A stretch of 64,000 bases of DNA from NCBI RefSeq assembly GCF_001655005.1, contig NZ_LXET01000051.1, positions 1 through 64,000 on the forward strand, written 5' to 3'. Below are positions 17,644-25,116 of the stretch, piece after piece; positions within the stretch are counted from its first letter, which is position 1; each line of letters starts with the position of its first letter. Made by a program: the position numbers and the translations under genes. The notes beneath the pieces are model-generated. The model ran no database searches. It was not told the origin of the DNA and saw nothing but the letters and a program-made list of their open reading frames with translations. Source of the stretch: Hafnia paralvei ATCC 29927. Lineage in GTDB: Bacteria > Pseudomonadota > Gammaproteobacteria > Enterobacterales > Enterobacteriaceae.

Positions 17644-18435
17644 ATGCCTGCATTTGCCATATTGGCCATGATTGCCTACTTACTCAGCCTCGGATTGATT
17701 ATTCCGAGTCTGGTACAAAATAACCGGGCCTACCGCCGTCTGGCGCTTTTGTTCGCCGGAATTGCGCTCATCAGCCACGCGGTTGCACTTCAAGCGCGTA
17801 TTTTTGATGTCAGCACGGGTCAAAATCTCAGCCTACTGAACATCGGCTCGATCGTCAGCCTAATGATCTGTTTTGTGATGACTGTCGTGGCCTCACGCGA
17901 CCGTGGCTGGTTTTTATTGCCGATCGTCTACAGCTTTGCCCTAATAAATTTGGGGCTGGCCAGCTTCGTCCCCGGCGAGTTCATCACCCATTTGGAAACT
18001 ACGCCGTCGCTGATGCTCCATATTGGTTTGGCGTTATTCTCCTACGCCACGCTGATTATTGCCGCACTTTATGCTCTGCAGTTGGCGTTGTTGGACTACT
18101 TGCTGAAAAACAAAAAGCTGACATTTACTGCCGATATGCCTCCGCTAATGAGCATCGAACGTAAAATGTTTCATATTACTCAGGTTGGTGTCGTTCTGCT
18201 GACGCTAACGCTGTGTACAGGCATGTTGTATATGGACAATCTATTCAGCAAAGAAAACGTGCACAAAGCCGTACTTTCGATTCTGGCTTGGTTTGTCTAT
18301 GTTTTACTGTTGTGGGGACACTTCCGTGAAGGCTGGCGTGGCCGCCGCGTCGTATGGTTCAGCCTGCTTGGCGCATTTTTACTGACAATGGCCTATTTTG
18401 GCAGCCGTCTACTACAAGAAGTCATGGTAAGCTAA
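17644..18435 (+). CDS. ypjD: YpjD, CcmC/HemX-type inner-membrane protein
   Basis: Predicted inner-membrane protein of the cytochrome c assembly (CcmC/HemX) family with about eight spans over 263 residues. Family segments LLNIGSIVSLMICFVMT, TPSLMLHIGLALFSYATLII and HFREGWRGRRVVWFSLLGA are present, including the His residues expected for haem contact in relatives. Its function in enterobacteria is unclear; it is always next to corB, and a link to that Mg2+/Co2+ system has been proposed. corB starts 69 bp downstream, so cotranscription is likely. Confidence 0.9.
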   Translation: MPAFAILAMIAYLLSLGLIIPSLVQNNRAYRRLALLFAGIALISHAVALQARIFDVSTGQNLSLLNIGSIVSLMICFVMTVVASRDRGWFLLPIVYSFALINLGLASFVPGEFITHLETTPSLMLHIGLALFSYATLIIAALYALQLALLDYLLKNKKLTFTADMPPLMSIERKMFHITQVGVVLLTLTLCTGMLYMDNLFSKENVHKAVLSILAWFVYVLLLWGHFREGWRGRRVVWFSLLGAFLLTMAYFGSRLLQEVMVS

Positions 18436-18504
18436 CTCCCCTCTCCTTTCACTCGCTCCGCACAGTGCGGGGCGAACCGTTAAATTGTTATAAGGAACAC
18501 CTCC

Positions 18505-19806
18505 TTGGAGCACGTCTCTACGGGTACACTAATTACGATTCTGGTCATTATGGTCATCGTCTCAGCCTATTTCTCTGCCTCAGAAACGGGGATGATGACA
18601 CTCAACCGCTACCGTCTCCGCCATCTCTCTAAGCAGGGATTACGTTCCGCTCGTCGTGTTGAAAAACTGCTGAAGCATCCTGACCGCCTGATTAGCCTAG
18701 TGCTAATTGGTAATAATCTCGTCAATATTTTGGCGTCAGCACTAGCCACCGTGGTAGGTATCCGCTTATATGGCGATGCAGGCGTAGCCATAGCGACCGG
18801 TGTGCTAACCTTTATTGTTCTGGTGTTTGCCGAAGTACTGCCAAAAACATTTGCTGCGCTTTACCCTGAGCGTGTTGCCTTCCCTAGCAGTGTGCTATTG
18901 CTGCCGCTACAAAAAATCATGATGCCGCTAGTATGGCTGCTCAATGGCATCACACGTATTTTGCTACGACTATGTGGAATTCGCTCTACCGCACACCCTA
19001 GCGACGCAGTTAGCAAAGATGAGCTACGTTCCATCGTAAATGAATCAAACTCCCAGATATCGCGCCGTAATCAGGACATGTTGATATCGGTACTCGATCT
19101 CGAAAAAGTGACCGTAGATGACATCATGGTGCCGCGTAATGAAATTGTCGGCATTGATATCAACGATGACTGGAAATCAATCCTGCGCCAGCTCACCCAC
19201 TCACCACATGGGCGTATTGTGCTTTATCGTGGTTCTTTGGATGACTCCATTGGTATGCTGCGCGTGCGAGAAGCCTATCGATTAATGATCGAGAAAAAAG
19301 AGTTCAATAAAGAAAATTTGCTACGCGCTGCCGATGAAATTTATTACATCCCCGAAAGTACTCATCTCAGCGTCCAGCTCCTCAAGTTTCAGCGCAACAA
19401 AGAAAAAATGGGGATCGTGGTTGACGAATATGGCGATATCAAAGGATTAGTTTCAGTAGAAGATATTCTGGAAGAGATCGTCGGTGATTTCACGACCTCA
19501 ATGTCACCTTCGCTCGCCGAAGAAGTCATGCCGCAAAGCGATGGCTCCGTATTGGTTGATGGCACCGCAAATATTCGCGAACTTAATAAAGCGTTTAACT
19601 GGACGCTACCCGCCGATGGCCCACGCACCATGAACGGTATGCTGCTTGAAGAACTGGAAGATATTCCGCTGCCCGGCGCCCACGTCAACATAGGCCCTTA
19701 TCATATTCAAATCCTCGATGTGCAGGACAATATGATCAAACAGGTGCGCGTTTCTTCCGTAAAGCGCAAGAAAGCAGACGAAGAGAGCGAACGCTATAGT
19801 TCGTGA
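18505..19806 (+). CDS. corB: CorB (YfjD), CNNM/HlyC-CorC family membrane protein, TTG start
   Basis: Inner-membrane protein implicated in divalent cation (Mg2+/Co2+) handling. A DUF21/CNNM membrane domain (about 1-190: SAYFSASETGMMTLNRYRLR, LIGNNLVNILASALATVVG, FAEVLPKT) is followed by a CBS pair (about 195-330, VDDIMVPRNEIVGID) and a CorC/HlyC C-terminal domain (DGTANIRELNKAFNW). The start is TTG with AAGGA 8 nt upstream; MEHVSTGTL matches the E. coli N-terminus, so the rare codon is believable. It converges with luxS on a shared terminator. Confidence 0.94.
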   Translation: MEHVSTGTLITILVIMVIVSAYFSASETGMMTLNRYRLRHLSKQGLRSARRVEKLLKHPDRLISLVLIGNNLVNILASALATVVGIRLYGDAGVAIATGVLTFIVLVFAEVLPKTFAALYPERVAFPSSVLLLPLQKIMMPLVWLLNGITRILLRLCGIRSTAHPSDAVSKDELRSIVNESNSQISRRNQDMLISVLDLEKVTVDDIMVPRNEIVGIDINDDWKSILRQLTHSPHGRIVLYRGSLDDSIGMLRVREAYRLMIEKKEFNKENLLRAADEIYYIPESTHLSVQLLKFQRNKEKMGIVVDEYGDIKGLVSVEDILEEIVGDFTTSMSPSLAEEVMPQSDGSVLVDGTANIRELNKAFNWTLPADGPRTMNGMLLEELEDIPLPGAHVNIGPYHIQILDVQDNMIKQVRVSSVKRKKADEESERYSS

Positions 19807-19819
19807 TAAAACCAGATTG

Positions 19820-19846
19820 AAAAAAGGCGCTGAACGCGCCTTTTTC
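19820..19846. terminator. Bidirectional terminator between corB and luxS
   Basis: AAAAAAGGCGC/GCGCCTTTTT stem usable on both strands. Confidence 0.87.
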
Positions 19847-19872
19847 GTATCGTACACTGAGAGAAAACAAAA

Positions 19873-20388
19873 CTAGATATGCAATTCAGCCAATTTTTCT
19901 TTTGGCAGAGCCAGATCGTCGTTGTGATTAACCCCAACACCTTTCTCTAAGATATGACGAGCAATGTCATGTGCCTCTTGCAACGAATGCATAGAGAAAG
20001 TACCGCACTGGTATTTATTAAGTTCAGGGATCTTACGCTGATCGGTGACTTTCAACACGTCTTCCATTGCCGCTTTCCAAGCATCCGCAACGCGAGATTC
20101 TTCAGGCGTACCAATCAGGCTCATGTAAAAACCAGTACGACAGCCCATTGGCGAAATGTCGATGATCTCAACGCCGTTACCGTTCAGATGATCGCGCATG
20201 AAGCCTGCAAACAGGTGCTCCAGAGTATGGATACCACGCTCAGGTAGGATCTCTTGGTTCGGATGACAGAAACGTAAATCGAAAACTGTGATGTTATCGC
20301 CGTGCGGAGTTTTCATGTTCTTTGCAACACGCACCGCAGGTGCCGCCATACGCGTATGGTCTACAGTAAAGCTATCCAGTAGTGGCAT
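19873..20388 (-). CDS. luxS: LuxS, S-ribosylhomocysteine lyase
   Basis: Cleaves S-ribosylhomocysteine to homocysteine and DPD, the precursor of autoinducer-2. The 171-residue protein has the metal site HTLEH (His54 and His58) and the third ligand Cys near 128 in YQCGTFSMHS, plus the catalytic Cys in MGCRTGFYM. The promoter-proximal gap to gshA holds the MicA sRNA on the opposite strand. Confidence 0.98.
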   Translation of the reverse strand: MPLLDSFTVDHTRMAAPAVRVAKNMKTPHGDNITVFDLRFCHPNQEILPERGIHTLEHLFAGFMRDHLNGNGVEIIDISPMGCRTGFYMSLIGTPEESRVADAWKAAMEDVLKVTDQRKIPELNKYQCGTFSMHSLQEAHDIARHILEKGVGVNHNDDLALPKEKLAELHI

Positions 20389-20432
20389 TTCGTCACCTCC
20401 TCATAAAAAAATGATTTTTTTTTCGGTTTTAT

Positions 20433-20460
20433 GAAACCTTTTCTAACTCAGCGAGTCTGA
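20433..20460 (+). promoter_or_regulatory. Sigma-E promoter of micA
   Basis: GAAACCTT and TCTGA are 15 bp apart, and TCTGA ends 6 nt before the inferred MicA 5' end. This fits RpoE consensus (GGAACTT / TCTRA). Confidence 0.7.
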
Positions 20461-20466
20461 ATATAT

Positions 20467-20539
20467 GAAAGACGCGCATTTGTTATCATCATCCCTGCTA
20501 CAGAGATGCTATTTTGGCCACAGGTATTGTGGCCTTTTT
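20467..20539 (+). ncRNA. micA: MicA sRNA, regulator of ompA and other envelope mRNAs
   Basis: The + strand of the luxS-gshA gap begins with GAAAGACGCGCATTTGTTAT, as in E. coli MicA, continues with the ompA-pairing region, an internal CCCTG/CAGAG hairpin, and ends in a GGCCACA/TGTGGCC terminator with five T. MicA is an Hfq-dependent, sigma-E-induced RNA that represses ompA translation. Location, strand, length (about 73 nt) and promoter all agree. The terminator here would be unexplained otherwise, since no + strand gene ends nearby. Confidence 0.93.
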
Positions 20540-20544
20540 CTTTT

Positions 20545-22116
20545 CTAGCGCCCAGCGTGAAGATGCAGATACTCTTCAAACCCCATCGCACCCGGCATCG
20601 AATCCTGAGCTTCCATCTGAGCCTGACGTTTAATCGACTCTTCTACCTGCTGATGAAGCTGTGCTTCGCTCAAGACTTCCAAAGGCTGTGAACTGAGCTC
20701 CTGCCGATAACGCTCCGACAGTTCTCGCCCAAAACCACCAACGCCTTTTTCCATCATCTGCTCCAGCACCTGAGCAGAATATGTCAACGATGCATCATCA
20801 AAACCGGCTACCAGCTTAGTGCAAACTTGCTGATATTGCTTATTCCCATTAATGCTATCTAATACTTCTGCAACGCGCTGCAAATCAGCAAAGAGCTCTT
20901 TGCCAACTTTTGCCAGTGGCTGGCGTTGATCATTACAGCCGATACCGATCGTTTGTCCCGGCTTACGTCCTTCAAGGATCACGCGGTTCCAATTCTTACG
21001 AGTACACAGTAGCTCATCGCTGCTCATCTCTGGCGCATCAGCCAGCACACACCAGATCAGGAAAAGATCCAAGAAACGGGACTGATCCGCATTCACACCA
21101 ATCGCGGTAAACGGATTGATATCTAATGAGCGCACTTCAATATATTCAATCCCACCGCGAAGTAATGCATCGGATGGCGACTCATCGCCTTTGGTGACGC
21201 GTTTAGGCCTAATCGGCGCATACAGCTCATTTTCGATCTGCAATACATTCGCATTCAGTTGACGATAGCGACCATCCACTTTTACACCAAGCTTAGCAAA
21301 CTCAGCAGACGGGGTATGGATTGCCTTTTTCAGTGCCGTCACATAATCCGGCAGATTATTAAAGGTAATCCCTAAATCGTTTTGTGATTTATTGGTATAA
21401 CCTAAATCACTCAGACGCAATGAGGTTGCATAAGGCAAATACAGCATATGCCCGTTCTGTTCGAATGGGATATTGGTTTCACGACCGTTCAAAAATGAAG
21501 AACAGATGGCCGGCGAAGCCCCAAATAAATAAGGAATCACCCAACCAAAGCGATAATAGTTGCGGATTAAGCGGAAATAGCCTGCAGATATCTGCTCTTT
21601 GCCGCTTTCAGCATCTTCTACGCCCGCCCACTCACGCCAGAACTCTATCGGCAGAGAGAAATTATAATGCACGCCAGAGATCGTCTGCATCAGCGCACCG
21701 TAGCGATTTTTCAAACCTTCACGGTACAAGGTCTTAAATTGACCTACGTTAGAGGTACCGTACTGCGCTAGCACGATATCTTCTTCCTTGCTGATAAAGC
21801 ACGGCATACTCATTGGCCACATGCGTTCTGACCCCAGATTTCTCGCCACATAGCGATGAATATCGGTGAGGAAGGAAAGCATGTGATCGATGCTGGCATC
21901 CACCGGAGTAATAAACTCCAGCAAAGACTCGGCAAAGTCAGTGGTAATCCATGGGTGAGTTAGCGCCTTACCCAGCGCTTCTGGATGACCAGAGGCAGCC
22001 AATTGGCCCTCTGGGGTTACGCGGAGCGTTTCACGCTCAATACCGCGTCGAATTCCGTTAAGGGCATCTGGATGTGATTCCAGCCAAGTCAGGGCTTTAG
22101 ATACGTCCGGGATCAA
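20545..22116 (-). CDS. gshA: GshA, glutamate-cysteine ligase, TTG start
   Basis: ATP-dependent ligation of glutamate and cysteine, the first step of glutathione synthesis. Gamma-proteobacterial family motifs are present: RGIERETLRV near residue 23, TTDFAESLLEFITP, ISGVHYNFSLP, and GGIEYIEVRSLDINPF. The start is TTG with GGGAGG 5 nt upstream; E. coli gshA uses the same rare codon. At 523 residues it is slightly longer than the E. coli protein at the C-terminus. Its 3' end lies 5 bp from the micA terminator on the opposite strand. Confidence 0.97.
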   Translation of the reverse strand: MIPDVSKALTWLESHPDALNGIRRGIERETLRVTPEGQLAASGHPEALGKALTHPWITTDFAESLLEFITPVDASIDHMLSFLTDIHRYVARNLGSERMWPMSMPCFISKEEDIVLAQYGTSNVGQFKTLYREGLKNRYGALMQTISGVHYNFSLPIEFWREWAGVEDAESGKEQISAGYFRLIRNYYRFGWVIPYLFGASPAICSSFLNGRETNIPFEQNGHMLYLPYATSLRLSDLGYTNKSQNDLGITFNNLPDYVTALKKAIHTPSAEFAKLGVKVDGRYRQLNANVLQIENELYAPIRPKRVTKGDESPSDALLRGGIEYIEVRSLDINPFTAIGVNADQSRFLDLFLIWCVLADAPEMSSDELLCTRKNWNRVILEGRKPGQTIGIGCNDQRQPLAKVGKELFADLQRVAEVLDSINGNKQYQQVCTKLVAGFDDASLTYSAQVLEQMMEKGVGGFGRELSERYRQELSSQPLEVLSEAQLHQQVEESIKRQAQMEAQDSMPGAMGFEEYLHLHAGR

Positions 22117-22186
22117 GTCGACCTCCCGCTAATCAAATAATAACTGCCAGCATTTATGTTCTGCCGCTGAGCGTTTCCGCCTTCGC

Positions 22187-22615
22187 TTATGACCACCATG
22201 ACATACCTTGCAGCGTCAGCCATGCCAACGCAACATAACGTACCGCTTTCCCAATACTGAGATAAAACGCTACAGGTACCCACGGCATTCGCAGCCAACC
22301 TGCTAACACACAGAGTAAATCACCAATGATAGGCACCCAACTGAGCAGCAAGGTAACCGCGCCATAGCGTTGTAACCAGCGTAGCGACAGCTGTACCCCC
22401 CGCTGCGGTTTCACGTCCGGCAGCAGACGACCAATGATGACATTTGTTAATCCGCCCAGAATATTGCCAACGATCGCTGTCAGCACTAACCACCACGGAG
22501 AAACCTGCCCAGCTAATAGAAAGGCAGTTAAAACAATTTCTGAATTTCCTGGCAATAGCGTTGCACTAGTAAAACTACTGGCAAACATTGCGCCCAATGT
22601 CAGGAAAGAATTCAT
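22187..22615 (-). CDS. yqaA: YqaA, small DedA/SNARE-type inner-membrane protein
   Basis: Four-span inner-membrane protein of 142 residues related to the DedA/VTT family, with the conserved LLPGNSEIVL, NILGGLTNVIIGR and LLSWVPIIGDLLCVLAGWLR stretches. Function unknown; relatives affect membrane energetics and lipid handling. The start codon overlaps the yqaB stop (TAATG), which favours translational coupling; an in-frame start 24 bp upstream inside yqaB is less likely. Confidence 0.9.
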   Translation of the reverse strand: MNSFLTLGAMFASSFTSATLLPGNSEIVLTAFLLAGQVSPWWLVLTAIVGNILGGLTNVIIGRLLPDVKPQRGVQLSLRWLQRYGAVTLLLSWVPIIGDLLCVLAGWLRMPWVPVAFYLSIGKAVRYVALAWLTLQGMSWWS

Positions 22616-23181
22616 TACAGCTTGCGCACATCCACCCACGCCATATTTGCGCGTTGGGCTGCCTGAATACCAAAATCTGCATCTTCAAATACGACACAGT
22701 CTTTAGGCGAAACGCCAATCAGCTCAGCGCAACGTAAAAAAGTATCCGGCTCAGGCTTATGCCGAGTCACATCATCGGCACCAACAATAGCCTGAAAACA
22801 GTTATGCAGCCCTAAATGGCGCAGTAAGGCATCCGCCATCCGATGCTCACTACCGGTACCCACCGCCATTGGTTTTTTGCCTTTATAGGCCAGCACAACG
22901 TCAATCAGCGGAAGCGGCTTCACGCTATCCAACAACATGCTTTCTACCGCGGCAGTTTTCAATGCTGCAAGATGATGAGGATCCATATCAGCTTGATTGT
23001 TCTCAATAATTATCTGGGCAATACGCCAGGTAGGAGACCCATTCAGTGCTACCATCGCATTTTCATCGTAGGTCATCCCATATTGACCAAGAACCTGCCG
23101 CCAAGCCCGACGGTGCGTCGGCTCCGTGTCGAGCAGAGTGCCATCCATATCAAAAATCAGTCCTTGAAAGCGATCGTACAT
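22615..23181 (-). CDS. yqaB: YqaB, HAD-superfamily fructose-1-phosphatase
   Basis: Cytosolic HAD phosphatase; the E. coli enzyme prefers fructose 1-phosphate and 6-phosphogluconate. The 188 residues show motif I DMDGTLLDTE (nucleophile Asp11), motif II in AVGTGSEH, the Lys of KPEPDTFLRCAE, and motif IV VVFEDADFGIQAA. The short alpha-helical cap fits the beta-phosphoglucomutase-like subgroup. It lies downstream of the tRNA array and is followed by yqaA with a 1-nt overlap. Confidence 0.93.
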   Translation of the reverse strand: MYDRFQGLIFDMDGTLLDTEPTHRRAWRQVLGQYGMTYDENAMVALNGSPTWRIAQIIIENNQADMDPHHLAALKTAAVESMLLDSVKPLPLIDVVLAYKGKKPMAVGTGSEHRMADALLRHLGLHNCFQAIVGADDVTRHKPEPDTFLRCAELIGVSPKDCVVFEDADFGIQAAQRANMAWVDVRKL

Positions 23182-23338
23182 TGATTGCCACTCCGTAACG
23201 ATGGTGAATATATGGAAAGTTACTTTAACGCAAAGCTATTACGTTGTCGCTCTGAGAGTTTCAAGGTGAATTAATTGAAAAGCCAACGAATATAAGGAAA
23301 AAACAGGAAGAAAAGGACATACAGAACAGATTTCGGAT

Positions 23339-23367
23339 AAAAAAAAACCTCGTCAATGACGAGGTCT
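23339..23367 (-). terminator. Terminator of the tRNA-Ser/tRNA-Arg operon
   Basis: On the minus strand AGACCTCGTC/GACGAGGT stem followed by a run of T, 110 nt past the last tRNA-like element. Confidence 0.87.
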
Positions 23368-23477
23368 TAAGATGACATATCTGGGAGGTTATTCGGCGCA
23401 AGCGCCTCACTCTCTTAGTGTCATCAGTTTCTCTCACCGTCATGCAACAAAGCATAACCCGTCAAAGAAACCAAATA

Positions 23478-23560
23478 TGGTGCACCCAGGAAGATGACTC
23501 GACGCTAGCGTCTCGCCCTTCGGGCCGTTGCTAAGCAACGTTATCTTCCCTTGTGCTACC
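23478..23560 (-). ncRNA. tRNA-like cloverleaf element A in the tRNA-Arg array
   Basis: An 83-nt segment ends, on the minus strand, with the same 18 nt (including CCA) as the neighbouring tRNA-Arg genes, but the body is unrelated to tRNA. Its 5' 18 nt pair with that 3' end through 14 Watson-Crick and one G-U pair, with one bulge and two A-G mismatches. Inside are three hairpins: CGTTGC/GCAACG (23526-23540), GCCC/GGGC (23515-23525) and GACGC/GCGTC (23501-23512). It lies 53 nt after a tRNA and before the terminator, so it is transcribed. It has no anticodon arm or T-loop. The nearest known analogue is the rtT RNA of E. coli tyrT, whose repeats also copy a tRNA 3' end. Confidence 0.7.
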
Positions 23561-23613
23561 GGCAATACTTAACCACTGTGCAATTCTGCACTCGCGACAA
23601 GCATTGTGAAATA

Positions 23614-23690
23614 TGGTGCACCCAGGAAGATTCGAACTTCCGACCGCTCGGTTCGTAGCCGAGTACTCTATCCAGCTGAGCTATGGGTGC
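23614..23690 (-). tRNA. tRNA-Arg(ACG), copy 4
   Basis: A 77-nt cloverleaf with encoded CCA, anticodon ACG in GGCTACGAACC and T-loop GTTCGAATC. ADAT-type editing to ICG would let it read CGU/CGC/CGA. It lies between the two tRNA-like elements and is the last true tRNA of the transcript. Confidence 0.98.
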
Positions 23691-23743
23691 ACAGAATACT
23701 ACTGATATCGTGACACTGAGAAATCATCGCATCACAACAAAAT

Positions 23744-23827
23744 AGGTGCACCCAGGAAGATGACTCGACGCTAGCGTCTCGCCCTACGGGCCGTTGCTAA
23801 AGCAACGTTATCTTCCCTTGTGCTACC
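23744..23827 (-). ncRNA. tRNA-like cloverleaf element B in the tRNA-Arg array
   Basis: An 84-nt near copy of element A. The only differences are the last base (CCT in place of CCA), one substitution in the loop of the GCCC/GGGC hairpin, and one inserted A in the loop of the CGTTGC/GCAACG hairpin; every stem is unchanged. It lies exactly 53 nt from the tRNA-Arg on either side, the spacing seen between real tRNA genes here. Confidence 0.7.
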
Positions 23828-23880
23828 GACAACACCTAACCACCATGCAATCCTGCATTCGCGATAAGCATTGTGAAATA

Positions 23881-23957
23881 TGGTGCACCCAGGAAGATTC
23901 GAACTTCCGACCGCTCGGTTCGTAGCCGAGTACTCTATCCAGCTGAGCTATGGGTGC
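23881..23957 (-). tRNA. tRNA-Arg(ACG), copy 3
   Basis: 77 nt, identical to the other copies, CCA encoded. It is followed in the transcript by tRNA-like element B. Confidence 0.98.
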
Positions 23958-24011
23958 ACAGGATACTACTGATATCGTGACACTGAGAAATCACCGCATC
24001 ACAACAAAATA

Positions 24012-24088
24012 TGGTGCACCCAGGAAGATTCGAACTTCCGACCGCTCGGTTCGTAGCCGAGTACTCTATCCAGCTGAGCTATGGGTGC
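24012..24088 (-). tRNA. tRNA-Arg(ACG), copy 2
   Basis: 77 nt, CCA encoded. Both flanking 54-nt spacers are nearly identical, marking tandem duplication of a spacer-plus-tRNA unit. Confidence 0.98.
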
Positions 24089-24142
24089 ACAGGATACTAC
24101 TGATATCGTGACGCTAATAAATCATCGCATCACAACAAAATA

Positions 24143-24219
24143 TGGTGCACCCAGGAAGATTCGAACTTCCGACCGCTCGGTTCGTAGCCGAGTACTCTAT
24201 CCAGCTGAGCTATGGGTGC
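24143..24219 (-). tRNA. tRNA-Arg(ACG), copy 1
   Basis: 77 nt, CCA encoded, four nt downstream of tRNA-Ser. Corresponds to the first of argVYZQ in E. coli, where four tRNA-Arg(ACG) follow serV. Confidence 0.98.
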
Positions 24220-24223
24220 AAAA

Positions 24224-24316
24224 TGGCGGTGAGGCGGGGATTCGAACCCCGGATGCAGCTTTTGACCGCATACTCCCTTAGCAGGGGAGCGCCTTCAGCC
24301 TCTCGGCCACCTCACC
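24224..24316 (-). tRNA. serV: tRNA-Ser(GCU)
   Basis: A 93-nt tRNA with the long variable arm of tRNA-Ser, anticodon GCT within CTGCTAAG, T-loop GTTCGAATC and encoded CCA. It reads AGU/AGC. First gene of the tRNA transcript, as serV is in E. coli. Confidence 0.97.
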
Positions 24317-24381
24317 TTACGCATATCTTTCGATGCGTGCTGACTAACTTTGTTTAAGCTCATCGGCACTGCGTGGCGCAC

Positions 24382-24409
24382 ATATTACTTTCTGGGGTTT
24401 ATAAGTCAA
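24382..24409 (-). promoter_or_regulatory. Promoter of the tRNA-Ser/tRNA-Arg operon
   Basis: TTGACT and TAATAT are 16 bp apart on the minus strand, followed by the G/C-rich discriminator GTGCGCC typical of stringently controlled stable-RNA promoters. The distance to the tRNA-Ser 5' end is about 65 nt. Confidence 0.8.
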
Positions 24410-24642
24410 ACATTTTTTCGAGACTCTGATTCGTTTGTGTAAAACACAGTCAAAAAGCACGATTTTAAGGCAAGCTGTTGATTTAATAATCACGAAATGG
24501 GTATGTAAAACCACAAAATCCAGTCATGGTATCGACAGAAAAAAGTAAACGTGAGCGAATCTGGCAGTGGCAAAACAGAAAGAGGGGAAAAAAAATATGA
24601 AGAGAGACAGAGTTTACTGCGAAGAATAGTCGGGGTAGCGTT

Positions 24643-24668
24643 AGCGCCCCGTATAAACACGGGACGCT
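24643..24668 (-). other. Hairpin downstream of csrA
   Basis: AGCGTCCCGT pairs with ACGGGGCGCT (one G-T pair) 10 bp past the csrA stop. No T run follows, so termination is uncertain. The rest of the 24317-24677 gap holds the tRNA promoter and nothing else that I recognise. Confidence 0.45.
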
Positions 24669-24677
24669 ACACTAGGA

Positions 24678-24863
24678 TTAGTAAGTCGTCTGTTGAGACT
24701 TTTCAGCCTGAATACGTTGGTAAATCTCTTCACGATGGACAGAAACCTCTTTCGGAGCATTCACCCCGATGCGAACTTGGTTTCCTTTAACACCTAATAC
24801 AGTGACCGTTACCTCATCACCAATCATGAGGGTTTCACCCACTCGACGAGTCAAAATTAGCAT
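24678..24863 (-). CDS. csrA: CsrA, carbon storage regulator
   Basis: Dimeric RNA-binding protein that binds GGA motifs in mRNA leaders and controls glycogen, biofilm, motility and central metabolism; antagonised by CsrB/CsrC RNAs. All 61 residues follow the family: MLILTRRVGETLMIGDEVTV, VRIGVNAPKEVSVHREEIY with the RNA-binding Arg44. AAGGAG precedes the ATG by 7 nt. Located between alaS and the tRNA array as in E. coli. Confidence 0.98.
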   Translation of the reverse strand: MLILTRRVGETLMIGDEVTVTVLGVKGNQVRIGVNAPKEVSVHREEIYQRIQAEKSQQTTY

Positions 24864-25055
24864 TCTTTGCTCCTTGAAAGATTAATTAGAGTCGGGTCTC
24901 TCAGTTTCCCCGCCATTATCCATCATCTATTGTGAAAACGTAACCTATAACAAGTTCATAATGTGTAAGCAGATTAGGCTGAACCACACTGTATGTACAA
25001 GTTTAGTCCAAATGGTATACACCGTAGTAATTTTTATAACAAGCATGTTAACTAA

Positions 25056-25096
25056 AAAACAAAAAACGCCATACCTGACAATAAGATATGGCGTTT
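25056..25096 (-). terminator. Terminator of alaS
   Basis: On the minus strand AAACGCCATA/TATGGCGTTT stem with a 16-nt loop, then a T-rich stretch. Confidence 0.8.
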
Positions 25097-25116
25097 GTTT
25101 ATCAAGCTATTCTAAA

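Noticed and set aside
23478..23827. CRISPR-like repeat array between the tRNAs
   Set aside because: There are only two repeat copies, separated by a tRNA gene and by conserved spacers, with internal hairpins and tRNA ends. No cas genes are present.
24081..24357. Open frames across the tRNA-Arg and tRNA-Ser genes
   Set aside because: These are translations of tRNA sequence (they give the common GRFELPTARFVAEYSIQLSY artefact), not proteins.
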